A stretch of 63,897 nucleotides of DNA from a bacterium (GCA_014802625.1 JAAVBX010000005.1:4238-68134), one strand, 5' to 3'. Positions 19,421 through 28,920 are shown, numbered from the stretch's first letter. Numbers and translations: made by a program. Notes: a model not told the origin generated them from the letters alone.

Positions 19421-20155
19421 ATGGCAATATGGCCCTTTAAGAAAAAAGTCGACACACTGGAAAAAAGCGGACTGATGCAGGGATTCACCGACTGGCATTC
19501 CCATATCCTTCCCGGTGTCGACGACGGTATCCCCGATATGCCAACGGCTCTGCAGACACTTGCTGAATACGAGCGGCTCGGCGTGAAGCGGGTGTGGCTG
19601 ACTCCCCATATAATGGAGGATTTCCCGAATACGACCGACGCTCTGCGCCAACGTTTCGGCGAATTGAAAGAGGCCTATAAGGGGAGTATAGAGCTTAATC
19701 TCGCCGCCGAGAATATGCTCGACTCCCTCTTCATGGAGCGGCTTGAGGCGCGTGATCTTCTGCCGATAGGCAAGGAGGGAAACCACCTGCTTGTGGAGAC
19801 ATCATATCTCAATCCTCCGATGGAATTCGACGATATGATCGATGAGATTCAGAAGGCCGGATACTATCCGGTGCTCGCTCATCCCGAGAGATACAGATAT
19901 ATGAACGAAGCCGACTATAAGGATCTCCGCCGTCGTGGGGTGCTTTTCCAGCTCAATCTTCTCTCGGTGGTCGGAGGCTACGGCGAGACCGCACGTGGAA
20001 AAGCGGAATGGTTCCTGCGTGAGGGACTGGCCGAACTTGCCGGTAGCGATGTTCACCGCGTCAGCGCTACGCTGCGCAAACTTGCCGAAGCCCCCAGACA
20101 GAAAGAGACATTGGAGCGGTTGCTGGCCCTTGCATCCTCGCCGAAAATCGATTGA
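19421..20155 (+). CDS. PHP-type protein tyrosine phosphatase (CpsB/YwqE family)
   Basis: A 244-residue metal-dependent phosphatase of the PHP superfamily. The first metal motif is DWHSHILPGVDDG near residues 24-36. A VWLTPHIMED motif lies near 59-68, LVETSYL near 125, YPVLAHPERYRY near 147, and the final AGSDVH near 206-211. These are the conserved metal ligands of CpsB/YwqE. Its known substrate is the phosphorylated BY-kinase encoded immediately upstream (33-nt gap), so it should reset Wzc phosphorylation. Confidence 0.92.
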   Translation: MAIWPFKKKVDTLEKSGLMQGFTDWHSHILPGVDDGIPDMPTALQTLAEYERLGVKRVWLTPHIMEDFPNTTDALRQRFGELKEAYKGSIELNLAAENMLDSLFMERLEARDLLPIGKEGNHLLVETSYLNPPMEFDDMIDEIQKAGYYPVLAHPERYRYMNEADYKDLRRRGVLFQLNLLSVVGGYGETARGKAEWFLREGLAELAGSDVHRVSATLRKLAEAPRQKETLERLLALASSPKID

Positions 20156-20206
20156 ATGCGGGCTAAAACAGAAAAAATGCTAAAATCTATAGTTCCGTTG
20201 TAACCT

Positions 20207-20222
20207 ACTCCGCGTGCGGAGT
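20207..20222. terminator. Hairpin between the exopolysaccharide module and aldolase
   Basis: ACTCCGC and GCGGAGT form a perfect 7-bp stem with a 2-nt apex (likely opening to a larger loop). Flanking TAAC and GTTA can extend it. No T-run follows, so its role as a terminator is uncertain. Confidence 0.4.
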
Positions 20223-20264
20223 GTTATAACGATAAACAGATTTATCAAAAAATAAAGATTTATC

Positions 20265-21266
20265 ATGGTAGATTACAAAGAACTCGGTCTTGTCAACACC
20301 AAAGAGATGTTTGCCAAGGCAGTACATGGCGGCTACGCCATCCCCGCGTTCAACTTCAACAACATGGAGCAGCTCCAGGCCATCATCAAGGCAGCTGCCG
20401 ACACCAAGTCACCCGTTATCCTTCAGGTATCGAAGGGTGCGCGCAACTACGCAAACCCCATTCTGCTCCGTTATATGGCACAGGGTGCCGTAGAGTATGC
20501 CAAGTCTCTCGGCTGGGAGCATCCCCAGATTGTGCTTCACCTCGACCACGGTGATTCCTTCGAACTCTGCAAGGACTGCATCGACAATGGTTTCTCTTCA
20601 GTTATGATCGACGGTTCACACCTCTCTTTCGAGGAGAACGTAGCCCTCACTAAGAAAGTGACAGACTATGCCCACCAGTTCAATGTAACTGTTGAGGGTG
20701 AGCTCGGTGTCCTCGCCGGCGTGGAGGATGAGGTATCTTCCGACCACCACACATACACCGATCCCGAGGAGGTGCTCGAATTCGTGGCCCGCACTGCTGT
20801 TGACAGCCTTGCAATCTCTATCGGTACATCTCACGGTGCCTACAAGTTCACTCCCGAACAGTGCACACGTGACCCGAAGACAGGTCGTCTCGTTCCCCCG
20901 CCCCTCGCATTCGACGTGCTTGAGGGTGTAGAGAAGAAACTCCCTGATTTCCCCATCGTTCTCCATGGCTCATCCTCAGTGCCCCAGGAATATGTCGACA
21001 TCATCAACGCCAACGGTGGCAAGCTCCCCGACGCGATTGGTATCCCCGAGGAGGAACTCCGCAAGGCAGCCAAGATGGATGTCTGCAAGATCAACATCGA
21101 CTCCGACAGCCGTCTGGCCATGACTGCTGCTGTCCGCAAGGTCTTCAACGAGAAGCCCGCTGAGTTCGATCCCCGTAAGTACCTCGGCCCGGCTCGTGAT
21201 GAGATGGAGAAGCTCTACAAGCACAAAATCATCAACGTGCTCGGTTCTGAAGGTAAGGCTGAGTAA
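20265..21266 (+). CDS. fba: Class II fructose-1,6-bisphosphate aldolase
   Basis: A 333-residue zinc-dependent aldolase of glycolysis and gluconeogenesis, cleaving fructose-1,6-bisphosphate to dihydroxyacetone phosphate and glyceraldehyde-3-phosphate. Motifs are PAFNFNNMEQ near residue 28, the zinc/catalytic block LHLDHGDS near 92-99, SVMIDGSH near 111-118, VEGELGVLAG near 143-152, and the phosphate-binding ISIGTSHGAYK and LHGSSSVPQ. Codons are strongly biased to the GC-ending forms seen in highly expressed genes. It stands alone with its own terminator. Confidence 0.97.
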   Translation: MVDYKELGLVNTKEMFAKAVHGGYAIPAFNFNNMEQLQAIIKAAADTKSPVILQVSKGARNYANPILLRYMAQGAVEYAKSLGWEHPQIVLHLDHGDSFELCKDCIDNGFSSVMIDGSHLSFEENVALTKKVTDYAHQFNVTVEGELGVLAGVEDEVSSDHHTYTDPEEVLEFVARTAVDSLAISIGTSHGAYKFTPEQCTRDPKTGRLVPPPLAFDVLEGVEKKLPDFPIVLHGSSSVPQEYVDIINANGGKLPDAIGIPEEELRKAAKMDVCKINIDSDSRLAMTAAVRKVFNEKPAEFDPRKYLGPARDEMEKLYKHKIINVLGSEGKAE

Positions 21267-21287
21267 TTCCCTGATACAACTTATATG

Positions 21288-21328
21288 CTTGAGTCGCTCC
21301 TTCGGGGCGGCTCAAGTTGTATTATATT
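21288..21328 (+). terminator. Terminator of fba
   Basis: A 13-bp stem runs from CTTGAGTCGCTCC at 21288-21300 to GGGGCGGCTCAAG at 21304-21316, with a TTC apex and two G-T pairs, followed by a T-rich segment. Confidence 0.75.
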
Positions 21329-21358
21329 GTTAGATAATAAAGACATAATTGATCAAGA

Positions 21359-23845
21359 ATGGTGATGACGGCAGGCGAAATCGCCGATTTGCTCGGGGTG
21401 AAACTCGATGATGGATTTAGAGGGATGCCGGTAAAAAGGCTGCTGACTGATTCCCGTTCGCTCGGGGAGACCGAGGCGACTCTCTTCTTCGCGATATCCA
21501 CACCCTCTACAGATGCCACACGCTTCATGCGGCAACTGTATGACAAGGGTCTGCGTCTCTTCATAGCCCCCCAGCGCCCTGAGTCTATGACAGGTCTCGA
21601 AGATGCTGTGGTGATGGAATATCCCGATCCGGTAGGGGCTTTGCAGAAAATCGCCTCGCGTCGTGGCGACGCCGGTGGCGAGGTAGTGGCCATTACCGGC
21701 TCTGCCGGCAAGACTACGGTAAAGGAATTCATTTTCCAGTTGATGTCGGGGCTGTGCAAGATGACACGCAGTCCGCGCAGCTACAACTCCCAGATAGGAG
21801 TCCCTCTCTCCATGTGGGGAATCCGGCCCGATACGGAATTGACGCTTATCGAGGCGGGTGTCTCCCGTTCGGGGGAGATGGCGCGACTGGCGGAGTGTAT
21901 AAAGCCTGATACAGTGATTGTGACCGGCATGAGTGAGGAACACTCCGACGGCTTTCCCTCCTACGGAGCCAAGATTGCCGAGAAAGTCAGTCTCGCCGCA
22001 TATCCGGGCGTGAGACGGATTATATACTGCGCCGACGACACGGAGGTGGCTCATTGTGTCGCAGCGCTTCCCGAGGATGTGGAGCGTTTCCCCTGGAGTT
22101 TCAATCCGGATAGCGATGCCCGGTTGGTGATAACTTCGGTTAAATATGATGTGGCTCCCGGAGGATGGTGTGAATTATCTTACCGGGCTGAAAACATCAG
22201 CGGCACTCTCAAGGTCAGGACCGGTTCACGTCGCGATTTGCCAAGTGTCTGCTGTGCGTTGGCTTTTATCGTGGCCGAGGGGATGGATGCCGGAACAATA
22301 TCCGACCGTTTCAGCCGATTGCATCCTGTCGAGACAAGGCTGAGCGTGAGCGACGGTCGCAATGGCAACAATGTGATTTTTGATTCCTATACTTCTGATT
22401 TCACCTCGTTGCCCCCAGCCGTCGATTTCATGATGAGGCGCAAGATGCCTCGTCAGAACAGCGTTGTCATTCTCAGTGATTTCGCCCATGAAGAGGGTGA
22501 CAACGATGATTATTCGGCGGTCGCGTCGCTTCTCAGGGAGCGTGGAGTCGGACGTCTGATAGGTGTCGGCCCAAATTTGAGATCACACTCGCGCATTTTC
22601 GACAGGAGCGACATCTTCTTCTCCACTCCCGCTGAACTTGCCGAATGGCTTAAGGAAAATCCGCTTAGGAATTCCTGCGTTCTGGTAAAAGGCTCTCCGG
22701 AGAACGACTTGTCGCACATCCGCGAATTGCTTGAGGTGCGCACTCATGAGACGCTTCTCGAAGTGAATCTCGATGCCATGATACGCAATTATAATTATTT
22801 CCGCTCTCATGTCCCGGCTTCTACTGGAATGGTGGCCATGGTGAAAGCGTCAGGCTATGGCGCGGGCAGCTATGAGATTGCCAAGACGCTCCAGGATGCG
22901 GGGGCGGCCTATCTGGCGGTGGCTGTGCTCGATGAGGGACTCGATCTCAGGCGGCAGGGGATCACTATGCCTGTCATGGTGATGAATCCACGGGTGGCCG
23001 ACTATGTGGAAATGTTCAGCAACCGCCTTGAGCCGGAAATCTATACATTCGGAATGCTTGAGGATGTCATCCATCAGGCGAGATTGCATGGCGTGAAGGA
23101 TTATCCGATTCATGTGAAGCTCGACACGGGAATGCACCGTATGGGATTCGTGGAGGAGGAATTGCCGGCGCTCATGGAGTCGCTGGGGAATCAGAGTAAT
23201 GTCAGGATATCTTCGGTATTCTCTCATCTCGCCACGGCCGACTGCCCGGATATGGACGACTACACCGAGCGGCAGCTGGCGACCTTCGAACGCTGCTCAT
23301 CCTATATGCTTTCGCAAAGCGGATATATGTTCAAGCGGCATATATTGAATTCAGCGGGCATATTGCGCTTCCCGCAATATCATTATGATATGGTGCGGCT
23401 CGGCATTGGCTTGTATGGTGTCAACACCCTGCCTCCCGAAATGGAGCGACCCCTCGATGTCGTGTCTACCCTCCGGACAAATATCATCAATCTGCGTGAA
23501 TGGAAAGCCGGGGAGAGCATAGGTTATGCGCGGCGCGGAATGCTCGGGAGAGATTCCCGAGTAGCCACCATACCGATAGGATACGCCGACGGCATGAACC
23601 GCCATTTTGGCAATGGAGCTATTAAGGTGCTCGTCAACGGCATTCCCGCCCCGACCATCGGCAACATCTGTATGGATGCCTGCATGATTGACGTCACCGG
23701 CATTGATTGTCGCATCGGTGACACCGTCGAGATTTTCGGCCGTAACGCCCCGGTAGGGCGTCTGTCGGACGCGCTTGACACAATCCCGTATGAGATACTG
23801 ACTTCAGTATCCCCGAGGGTGAAACGTGTCTACTATAGGGAGTGA
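21359..23845 (+). CDS. Bifunctional MurF ligase / alanine racemase
   Basis: An 828-residue fusion. Residues 1-455 are a Mur ligase that adds D-Ala-D-Ala to UDP-MurNAc-tripeptide: P-loop ITGSAGKTTVKEF near 116, NSQIGVPLSMW near 141, and EAGVSRSGEMARL near 165. Residues about 465-828 are a PLP-dependent alanine racemase: the PLP lysine sits in MVKASGYGAGSYE near residue 494, LDTGMHRMGF lies near 590, and GYADGMNRHFGNG near 740 carries the catalytic Tyr region. The fusion couples D-Ala supply to its use and is characteristic of Bacteroidota. The MurF half lacks part of the usual C-terminal motifs but is full length. Confidence 0.95.
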   Translation: MVMTAGEIADLLGVKLDDGFRGMPVKRLLTDSRSLGETEATLFFAISTPSTDATRFMRQLYDKGLRLFIAPQRPESMTGLEDAVVMEYPDPVGALQKIASRRGDAGGEVVAITGSAGKTTVKEFIFQLMSGLCKMTRSPRSYNSQIGVPLSMWGIRPDTELTLIEAGVSRSGEMARLAECIKPDTVIVTGMSEEHSDGFPSYGAKIAEKVSLAAYPGVRRIIYCADDTEVAHCVAALPEDVERFPWSFNPDSDARLVITSVKYDVAPGGWCELSYRAENISGTLKVRTGSRRDLPSVCCALAFIVAEGMDAGTISDRFSRLHPVETRLSVSDGRNGNNVIFDSYTSDFTSLPPAVDFMMRRKMPRQNSVVILSDFAHEEGDNDDYSAVASLLRERGVGRLIGVGPNLRSHSRIFDRSDIFFSTPAELAEWLKENPLRNSCVLVKGSPENDLSHIRELLEVRTHETLLEVNLDAMIRNYNYFRSHVPASTGMVAMVKASGYGAGSYEIAKTLQDAGAAYLAVAVLDEGLDLRRQGITMPVMVMNPRVADYVEMFSNRLEPEIYTFGMLEDVIHQARLHGVKDYPIHVKLDTGMHRMGFVEEELPALMESLGNQSNVRISSVFSHLATADCPDMDDYTERQLATFERCSSYMLSQSGYMFKRHILNSAGILRFPQYHYDMVRLGIGLYGVNTLPPEMERPLDVVSTLRTNIINLREWKAGESIGYARRGMLGRDSRVATIPIGYADGMNRHFGNGAIKVLVNGIPAPTIGNICMDACMIDVTGIDCRIGDTVEIFGRNAPVGRLSDALDTIPYEILTSVSPRVKRVYYRE

Positions 23846-23868
23846 TCCGTTAAGGCTCTGCGGCCGTT

Positions 23869-24078
23869 TCAGGCATTGGATGCCGATATGGCCTCAAGAG
23901 CCTTGTGGACATCCTCCTCTGTTTTTGTAAGTTTGGCCTTGCAATGCTGCATTAATTCGAGGGCCCGGGATGTGTATTCGGCCAAACGGTCGATATCGCA
24001 TTCCGGACTCTGCATTTTTGCAACGATTTCTTCAAGACTGTTTATAGCTTCCGTGTATGTGAGATTTTTTATATCCAT
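23869..24078 (-). CDS. xseB: Exodeoxyribonuclease VII small subunit
   Basis: A 69-residue, all-helical XseB protein (MDIKNLTYTEAINSLEEIV). It shows the SLEEIVAKMQ segment and the CKAKLTKTEEDV end typical of the family. XseB bundles around XseA to form the ssDNA exonuclease VII. It is encoded 40 nt after xseA on the same strand and converges on murF-alr with a 23-nt gap. Confidence 0.92.
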   Translation of the reverse strand: MDIKNLTYTEAINSLEEIVAKMQSPECDIDRLAEYTSRALELMQHCKAKLTKTEEDVHKALEAISASNA

Positions 24079-24118
24079 AAGAATCTGTCGGTGATTTACG
24101 GTTTATTACCTATTTTAT

Positions 24119-25522
24119 TCAGGGCATGATGGTGGAGGTGAGCGTGCCGTCTGGTAGAACGGTCTCGATTACAGTCCCCGGTGGTATATTCGCTGCCGAT
24201 CGCAGAGCGTGTCCGTCGACACGGGTGATGGAGTATCCGCGTCTCAGCGTAGCTTCCGGACTCAGCACCTTTATCAGCCTCTCCATCGCATCCAGACGAT
24301 TGGTCTCTATGGCTGTGCGTTGCCGTGCAGCCCCCTTTATATAATCCGGAATAGAGGATAGATGGGCCTTCTGTGCTGACAGTATAGCAGAGGAATTCCC
24401 GGCGAGCCGGGTGGTGATATCGCTCAGACGCATGTTCTCACGATTTATCATTCGTGTAGCCGTCTGCTGAAGACCCGCCTGAAGAACGTCAAGCCTGTGA
24501 TGCTCCCTTTGTATGCGCGCGGGTGCAAGGACCGGAATCATGGCAGCAGCCTGCGACAGACGTCGATCCTCGACATTCAGCATCGAACGCGTGCGTTCAG
24601 CCACGATTTTCATAAGTTCCTCCGCTCTCGCCTCGGCTGTGGCGAGCCTGTCATTCAGGAATGCGGCCACCGCCGTCGGAGTCTTGCAGCGTGTATTGGC
24701 GATATAATCGAGCACAGTGTTGTCACGTTCATGACCGATACCGACGATTATCGGAAGCGGAAACGTGGCGACTCGTCGGGCGAGCTGAAGATTGTCGAAT
24801 GAATTGAGGTCGGAAGTCGCTCCACCTCCACGGATTATCACTACACAATCCCAGAAATCCTCCGTTTCCTCTATAAGGTCAAGCGCATGCATGATTGTCG
24901 GCACGGTGCGGTCACCCTGCATGTTTGCCTGGAAAAGCAGGGGATAAAAGGCATACCCGGCGGAGGCAAGTTGGTCGGTGAAATCTCCGTAACCTGCGGC
25001 TCCCGCCGCAGAAATCACGGCGATCCTTTGCGGCGCGGCGGGTAGCGGCACACTTTTGTTGGCGTCATAGACACCCTCACGACGCAGGGTGTCGAGAATC
25101 TCGCGTCTGAGCCGCTCCATATCGCCGAGAGTATATGATGGGTCGATATCGCTGACATTGGCGGCCAACCCGTAAAGTTCCGAGTGTGTCGCGGTCAACC
25201 GCAGCATCACCTTCATGCCAGTGGTGATATTCTGTCCGGTGGTCTGACGGAATTTCGCCATTATATTTTGGAGCACATTCCCCCAGATAGTGGCCTGCAT
25301 CTTGGCTACGGTGCGGCCTGAGGCATCCTTCTCAATAAGTTGTCCGTAGGCGTGGGGGCCGTGCATACGGAAATCACTGAGTTCGGCCACGACCCACCTC
25401 CCTTGCAGCTCCGGATTGAGATTGATATGCCGGCTGAGGAGAGCGGTGAATTGCCGCAGTGAAAGGGGAGCGGCGGCTTCGGATTGGGGCATAAGCGTCA
25501 AATGTTTTATGTGGAGGGGCAA
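24119..25522 (-). CDS. xseA: Exodeoxyribonuclease VII large subunit
   Basis: A 467-residue nuclease subunit. The N-terminal OB-fold (about residues 15-115) holds GRWVVAELSDFRMHGPHAYGQLIEKD. The catalytic domain begins near 135 with RIAVISAAGAAGYGDF and includes VVIIRGGGATSDLNSFDN near 230-247 and GIGHERDNTVLDYIANTRCKTPTA near 260. A coiled-coil arm and the short YSITRVDG C-terminal repeat follow. It degrades single-stranded DNA in mismatch and crosslink repair. Two starts are possible, 25522 or the ATG 10 codons later (MPQSEAAAPLSL); both lie just after the DUF4831 gene. Confidence 0.95.
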   Translation of the reverse strand: MPLHIKHLTLMPQSEAAAPLSLRQFTALLSRHINLNPELQGRWVVAELSDFRMHGPHAYGQLIEKDASGRTVAKMQATIWGNVLQNIMAKFRQTTGQNITTGMKVMLRLTATHSELYGLAANVSDIDPSYTLGDMERLRREILDTLRREGVYDANKSVPLPAAPQRIAVISAAGAAGYGDFTDQLASAGYAFYPLLFQANMQGDRTVPTIMHALDLIEETEDFWDCVVIIRGGGATSDLNSFDNLQLARRVATFPLPIIVGIGHERDNTVLDYIANTRCKTPTAVAAFLNDRLATAEARAEELMKIVAERTRSMLNVEDRRLSQAAAMIPVLAPARIQREHHRLDVLQAGLQQTATRMINRENMRLSDITTRLAGNSSAILSAQKAHLSSIPDYIKGAARQRTAIETNRLDAMERLIKVLSPEATLRRGYSITRVDGHALRSAANIPPGTVIETVLPDGTLTSTIMP

Positions 25523-25528
25523 CCGGGA

Positions 25529-26605
25529 TTACTGCTGTATCGTCCCTATCTCCTTTATCCCGCCGGTGATAGGGTTGAAGATGGCGTATGTCGGGGCTTT
25601 ACGGTCGGTGAATAGGGTGGGGGCCAGACCGAACACCACTCCGAACTGTGAGAATTCCAGCTCTCGGTTGTATAGAGTTTCCCCATCGTAGGCGATTGTT
25701 ATCTGTGCATCGCCCGGTATGCAATATCTGACGGCATCCTTAGGCAACTGTTTTTCGACACCCTTCTCATCGACAGGGAGGGCACCCTCGGCGGTGATGT
25801 TCACTCTTATCTGCACCGGTGCGCCTGCATAATCGTTCGGAGCGCAGAACCCCTTGAAGTCAGAGAAACGGAAAAGAATCTCCGTCCCGTCCTCTTCGGG
25901 CACATAAGTATAGGTGTGGCTGATTGTCTCCGTATATGTGCTGCCCGTGAATGCGGCGGTCATAGCCTCCTCCTGGTCGCGCAGCGAATTGAGCATCAGT
26001 TCGAGCTGCCGACCGTCTGTCGGCATATTGTCGGCTGTCCCCCGGGTAAGAGAGATATGGGCGTCGCGGACCTCCATGATATTCTCCGCGAGCATCTGGG
26101 CCTGTTTGGCAGTCGACTGCGATGCTATGAAATCCTCATCCACATATTTGAGGTATTCCTTTCCTGTGGGGCGTCCCTGAGAGGGTTGGGGAAGCTCCCG
26201 GGTCTTGTCGGTTGCAGGAGCCTCCGGCTCACAGTTGATGGAGAGAAGCATTCCGTCCTGAGCCACTCCGATAAAAGTCGTCGCTCCCGCTTTGAGCTGC
26301 ATAAGATAACGCGAGTCGGGGTCTACCGCGCCGTAGGGTTTGACATCCACGGATAGCAGAGTCCATTCCTCTCCACTCTCGGCGATGATACGGTCATTGG
26401 CCAGATATTTCTTGGCATATTTGGCATAGGGTCCGGCGATACGAGTCTCCTTCTCGGCGGTGACTGTCACCTGTAGAGCCGTGATGGGCAGAGAATAGAC
26501 AAGGCCGTACTCATTATGCTTTTCAGCGGTGAGCACTTTGGTCTGTTGCGCGCCGGCCGGGGCGGCCATGGCGAGGAGGGGGAGAATGAAGAACAGGGCT
26601 TTCAT
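25529..26605 (-). CDS. DUF4831 family secreted protein
   Basis: A 358-residue exported protein with a signal peptide (MKALFFILPLLAMAAPAGAQ, cleavage after AQ). The remainder resembles DUF4831: YGLVYSLPITALQVTV near the start, repeated charged beta-strands, and the YVDEDFIASQSTAKQAQMLAENI helix in the middle. The function of the family is unknown. It lies between nnr (16 nt upstream) and xseA (6 nt downstream) in a minus-strand operon. The frame is open further upstream, but the signal peptide fixes the ATG at 26603-26605. Confidence 0.82.
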   Translation of the reverse strand: MKALFFILPLLAMAAPAGAQQTKVLTAEKHNEYGLVYSLPITALQVTVTAEKETRIAGPYAKYAKKYLANDRIIAESGEEWTLLSVDVKPYGAVDPDSRYLMQLKAGATTFIGVAQDGMLLSINCEPEAPATDKTRELPQPSQGRPTGKEYLKYVDEDFIASQSTAKQAQMLAENIMEVRDAHISLTRGTADNMPTDGRQLELMLNSLRDQEEAMTAAFTGSTYTETISHTYTYVPEEDGTEILFRFSDFKGFCAPNDYAGAPVQIRVNITAEGALPVDEKGVEKQLPKDAVRYCIPGDAQITIAYDGETLYNRELEFSQFGVVFGLAPTLFTDRKAPTYAIFNPITGGIKEIGTIQQ

Positions 26606-26621
26606 ATACGGAAGAGATTTG

Positions 26622-28187
26622 TCAGAGTGGGTTTGGAAGTTCGCCTCGGGTGACGATGAGCCGGATGGCACGTCCTATGTAATCGGAGATATCTCCGGCG
26701 GTCATTCCGACCTCGCCGAATTCCTGAGCGGCGAGATCACCGGCCAGACCATGGATATATACACCCATTGTGGCGGCTTGTTCCGGACGGTATCCCTGGG
26801 CGAGGAATGCTGCTATGACACCCGTCAGCACATCTCCTGCCCCTGCCGTAGCCATTCCCGGATTGCCGGTGGAGTTGAAATAGACTTTGCCGTATTCCTT
26901 GCCGGATGGATCGCTCGGGCGCACGATAGCCGTGAAATGTCCTTTCAGCACGATAATGATGCCGTAACGCTTCGCCATTTCCATCGCCTTCAGCAGACGC
27001 TCCTCGGCTGAGTTCTGTTCGCCGAAGAGACGGTCGAATTCCCCGATGTGCGGAGTGATGATCGTATTCTGCGGAAGCATTGTGAGCAATGCCGGGCGCT
27101 TGGAGATACAGTTGAGGGCATCGGCGTCGAGCAGCAGAGGCATGTGGCAATTCTTTAGCAACGACTCAAGTGCGTCGATAGTCTTGTCGCGGGTGCCGAT
27201 ACCCGGGCCGACGATGACAGCCTGATGCGTATGATGCAGCGTCATGTCGGTGATGAAATGCTCGTCGCGGTCCATCTCGAACATCGCCTCGGGGACGGCT
27301 GTCTGGAGAATATTGATGCCCCGTTTGGCACTGTGGACCGTAGCCAGGCCCGCACCTGCCCGTAGTGTCGCGCGTGCGCACATCACGGCCGCACCCATCA
27401 TTCCCACCGAACCGGCGAAAATAAGTGCCGATCCGTAGTCGCGTTTCCCGGAGAAGGGGCGACGGGGCTGCAGCAGGGGGCGCACACTTTTCGCCTCTAC
27501 GAGCATGAAGTCGGATGACAGGGATTTTATCTTGTCGGAGTCATATTCCAGATCGAGAAGTTTCCATTCCCCGATGATGTCGGCGTTATCCTCAAGGAAA
27601 AAGGAGAGACGCGGAAGTTGGAATACGAGCGTAAGATTCGCGTGTATCATATCGCGGCGCAACGCGCCGTTGTTCCGTTCTCCGTGGAGACCGGATGGCA
27701 CGTCGAGGGAGATGACGTATGCTCCGGAGTCATTGATATACCGGGTCAGCATCGCGAATCCCCCCGTAAGCGGGAACGGATCGGCCACCCCGGCCCCGTA
27801 GAGGGCATCGATGACAACATCGTTGTTGCTCAGATAGGGGGGCGTGAACTCACGCTTCACCTCCGTGAAGTCTATACCATCCAGCGTGATAAGTTTCTTG
27901 CAGGCCTCGTCGCAGTCGTGGCTGAGCGGAGGTTCGGTATTGAAGAGGAAAATCTCAAGATTGCGGTAGCCGCGCTCGAACATCATTCTGGCCGCTGACA
28001 GAGCCACGGCTCCATTGTCGCCCGGACCGGCGATGACGACGATGCGCTGTCCCGGGAGAAACCGCGACATAATTTCATAGCACACGGCGTTGGCCGTCCG
28101 TTCAAGAAGTTCAAGAGAGTCTATGTTCTGCGCTTCGCAGGTGGCTGTAAGAATTTCCTGCAGCGCAGGAGCCGGGAATATTTTCAC
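26622..28187 (-). CDS. nnr: Bifunctional NAD(P)H-hydrate epimerase / ADP-dependent dehydratase
   Basis: A 521-residue metabolite-repair enzyme that restores hydrated NAD(P)H. The N-terminal YjeF epimerase domain (about 1-220) contains IVVIAGPGDNGAVALSAARMM and DVVIDALYGAG. The C-terminal carbohydrate-kinase-like dehydratase domain (about 235-510) contains SALIFAGSVGMMGAAVM, VIVGPGIGTRDKT, ITPHIGEFDRLFG, and the ATP/ADP-binding TGNPGMATAGAGDVLTGVIAAFLAQG. It heads the operon nnr-DUF4831-xseA-xseB and has a recognisable promoter about 100 nt upstream. Confidence 0.95.
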   Translation of the reverse strand: MKIFPAPALQEILTATCEAQNIDSLELLERTANAVCYEIMSRFLPGQRIVVIAGPGDNGAVALSAARMMFERGYRNLEIFLFNTEPPLSHDCDEACKKLITLDGIDFTEVKREFTPPYLSNNDVVIDALYGAGVADPFPLTGGFAMLTRYINDSGAYVISLDVPSGLHGERNNGALRRDMIHANLTLVFQLPRLSFFLEDNADIIGEWKLLDLEYDSDKIKSLSSDFMLVEAKSVRPLLQPRRPFSGKRDYGSALIFAGSVGMMGAAVMCARATLRAGAGLATVHSAKRGINILQTAVPEAMFEMDRDEHFITDMTLHHTHQAVIVGPGIGTRDKTIDALESLLKNCHMPLLLDADALNCISKRPALLTMLPQNTIITPHIGEFDRLFGEQNSAEERLLKAMEMAKRYGIIIVLKGHFTAIVRPSDPSGKEYGKVYFNSTGNPGMATAGAGDVLTGVIAAFLAQGYRPEQAATMGVYIHGLAGDLAAQEFGEVGMTAGDISDYIGRAIRLIVTRGELPNPL

Positions 28188-28290
28188 GAGAAAACAGTCA
28201 ATAGATTAAATATTAGTTCAGAACATCCCACCCGCGCCGCGAGGCGGGGTTGAAAACACCCGTTGCGGTTCGGATGGAATTCCCCGATTG

Positions 28291-28321
28291 CAAATTTACT
28301 AAAAATTTGCGAGTTGGCAAA
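28291..28321 (-). promoter_or_regulatory. Promoter of the nnr operon
   Basis: On the minus strand TTTG (28318-28321) and TAAATTTG (28291-28298) are 19 nt apart, matching the -33/-7 pattern. The start codon of nnr is about 100 nt downstream. Confidence 0.8.
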
Positions 28322-28352
28322 GAGCTTGTATCGTCCGAAATCATATGCGATA

Positions 28353-28385
28353 GCCGGATACAAGCGGTCAACGCAGGTATCCGGC
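28353..28385. terminator. Hairpin between ferritin and the nnr promoter
   Basis: GCCGGATAC at 28353-28361 pairs perfectly with GTATCCGGC at 28377-28385 around a 15-nt loop, 29 nt past the ferritin stop. It lacks a T-run on the minus strand, so it is a candidate terminator only. Confidence 0.45.
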
Positions 28386-28413
28386 CTTAAAAGTTTCAAT
28401 AATTGGAATATAA

Positions 28414-28920
28414 TCAGAGGTTGGGAGCGACGTAAGTGCGGGCTCCGAGCTCACGGTCGAGCTGGAAGATTCCGACGCCGTCGTCTCCGACAAGAGCCAG
28501 GTCGTCGAGAATCTGCTGCACAGTCTCCTCCTCCTCGACCTGCTCGGCCACGAATGTATTCAGCTTCTGGCGGGTGGCGAAGTCTTTCTCCTCCTCCGCT
28601 GTGGCGTAGAGTGAATTTATGAGCGCCGTCACCTTGCGTTCATGTTCGAGCGTAGCCGTGAAGGCATCCTTGGCCGTAGCCCATGAATCGGGCACATCCG
28701 CTATAGGTTTCAGCACCGGACGTGCGTCGCGGGCGTGAAGATAATCGATGAGGGCGAGGGCATGTGCCTGTTCCTCCTGGAACTGTACTCTGAACCAGTT
28801 GGCGAACCCCGGACGACCCTTATGTTCGAAATCGATAGACATTGAGAGGTAAAGATAGGCCGACCACAGTTCGGCATTGATTTGCTCATTCAGAGCGTCT
28901 TCGAGACGTTTGCTTAACAT
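28414..28920 (-). CDS. Ferritin (non-heme iron storage)
   Basis: A 168-residue bacterial ferritin of FtnA type that oxidises and stores iron in a 24-mer cage. The first helix has EQINAELWSAYLYLSMSIDFEHKG, with ferroxidase Glu residues. The second has WFRVQFQEEQAHALALIDYL, with the EExxH metal pair, and a later QVEEEETV segment supplies further ligands. The ORF extends upstream 14 codons, but the ferritin fold begins at MLSKRLEDALNEQ, so the ATG at 28918-28920 is chosen. Monocistronic by position. Confidence 0.95.
   Translation of the reverse strand: MLSKRLEDALNEQINAELWSAYLYLSMSIDFEHKGRPGFANWFRVQFQEEQAHALALIDYLHARDARPVLKPIADVPDSWATAKDAFTATLEHERKVTALINSLYATAEEEKDFATRQKLNTFVAEQVEEEETVQQILDDLALVGDDGVGIFQLDRELGARTYVAPNL

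Noticed and set aside
22843..22872. Racemase motif VKASGYGAG differing from the common VKANAYGHG
   Set aside because: The PLP lysine and the Tyr-Gly spacing are kept, and similar variants are common in Bacteroidota fused MurF-Alr proteins.
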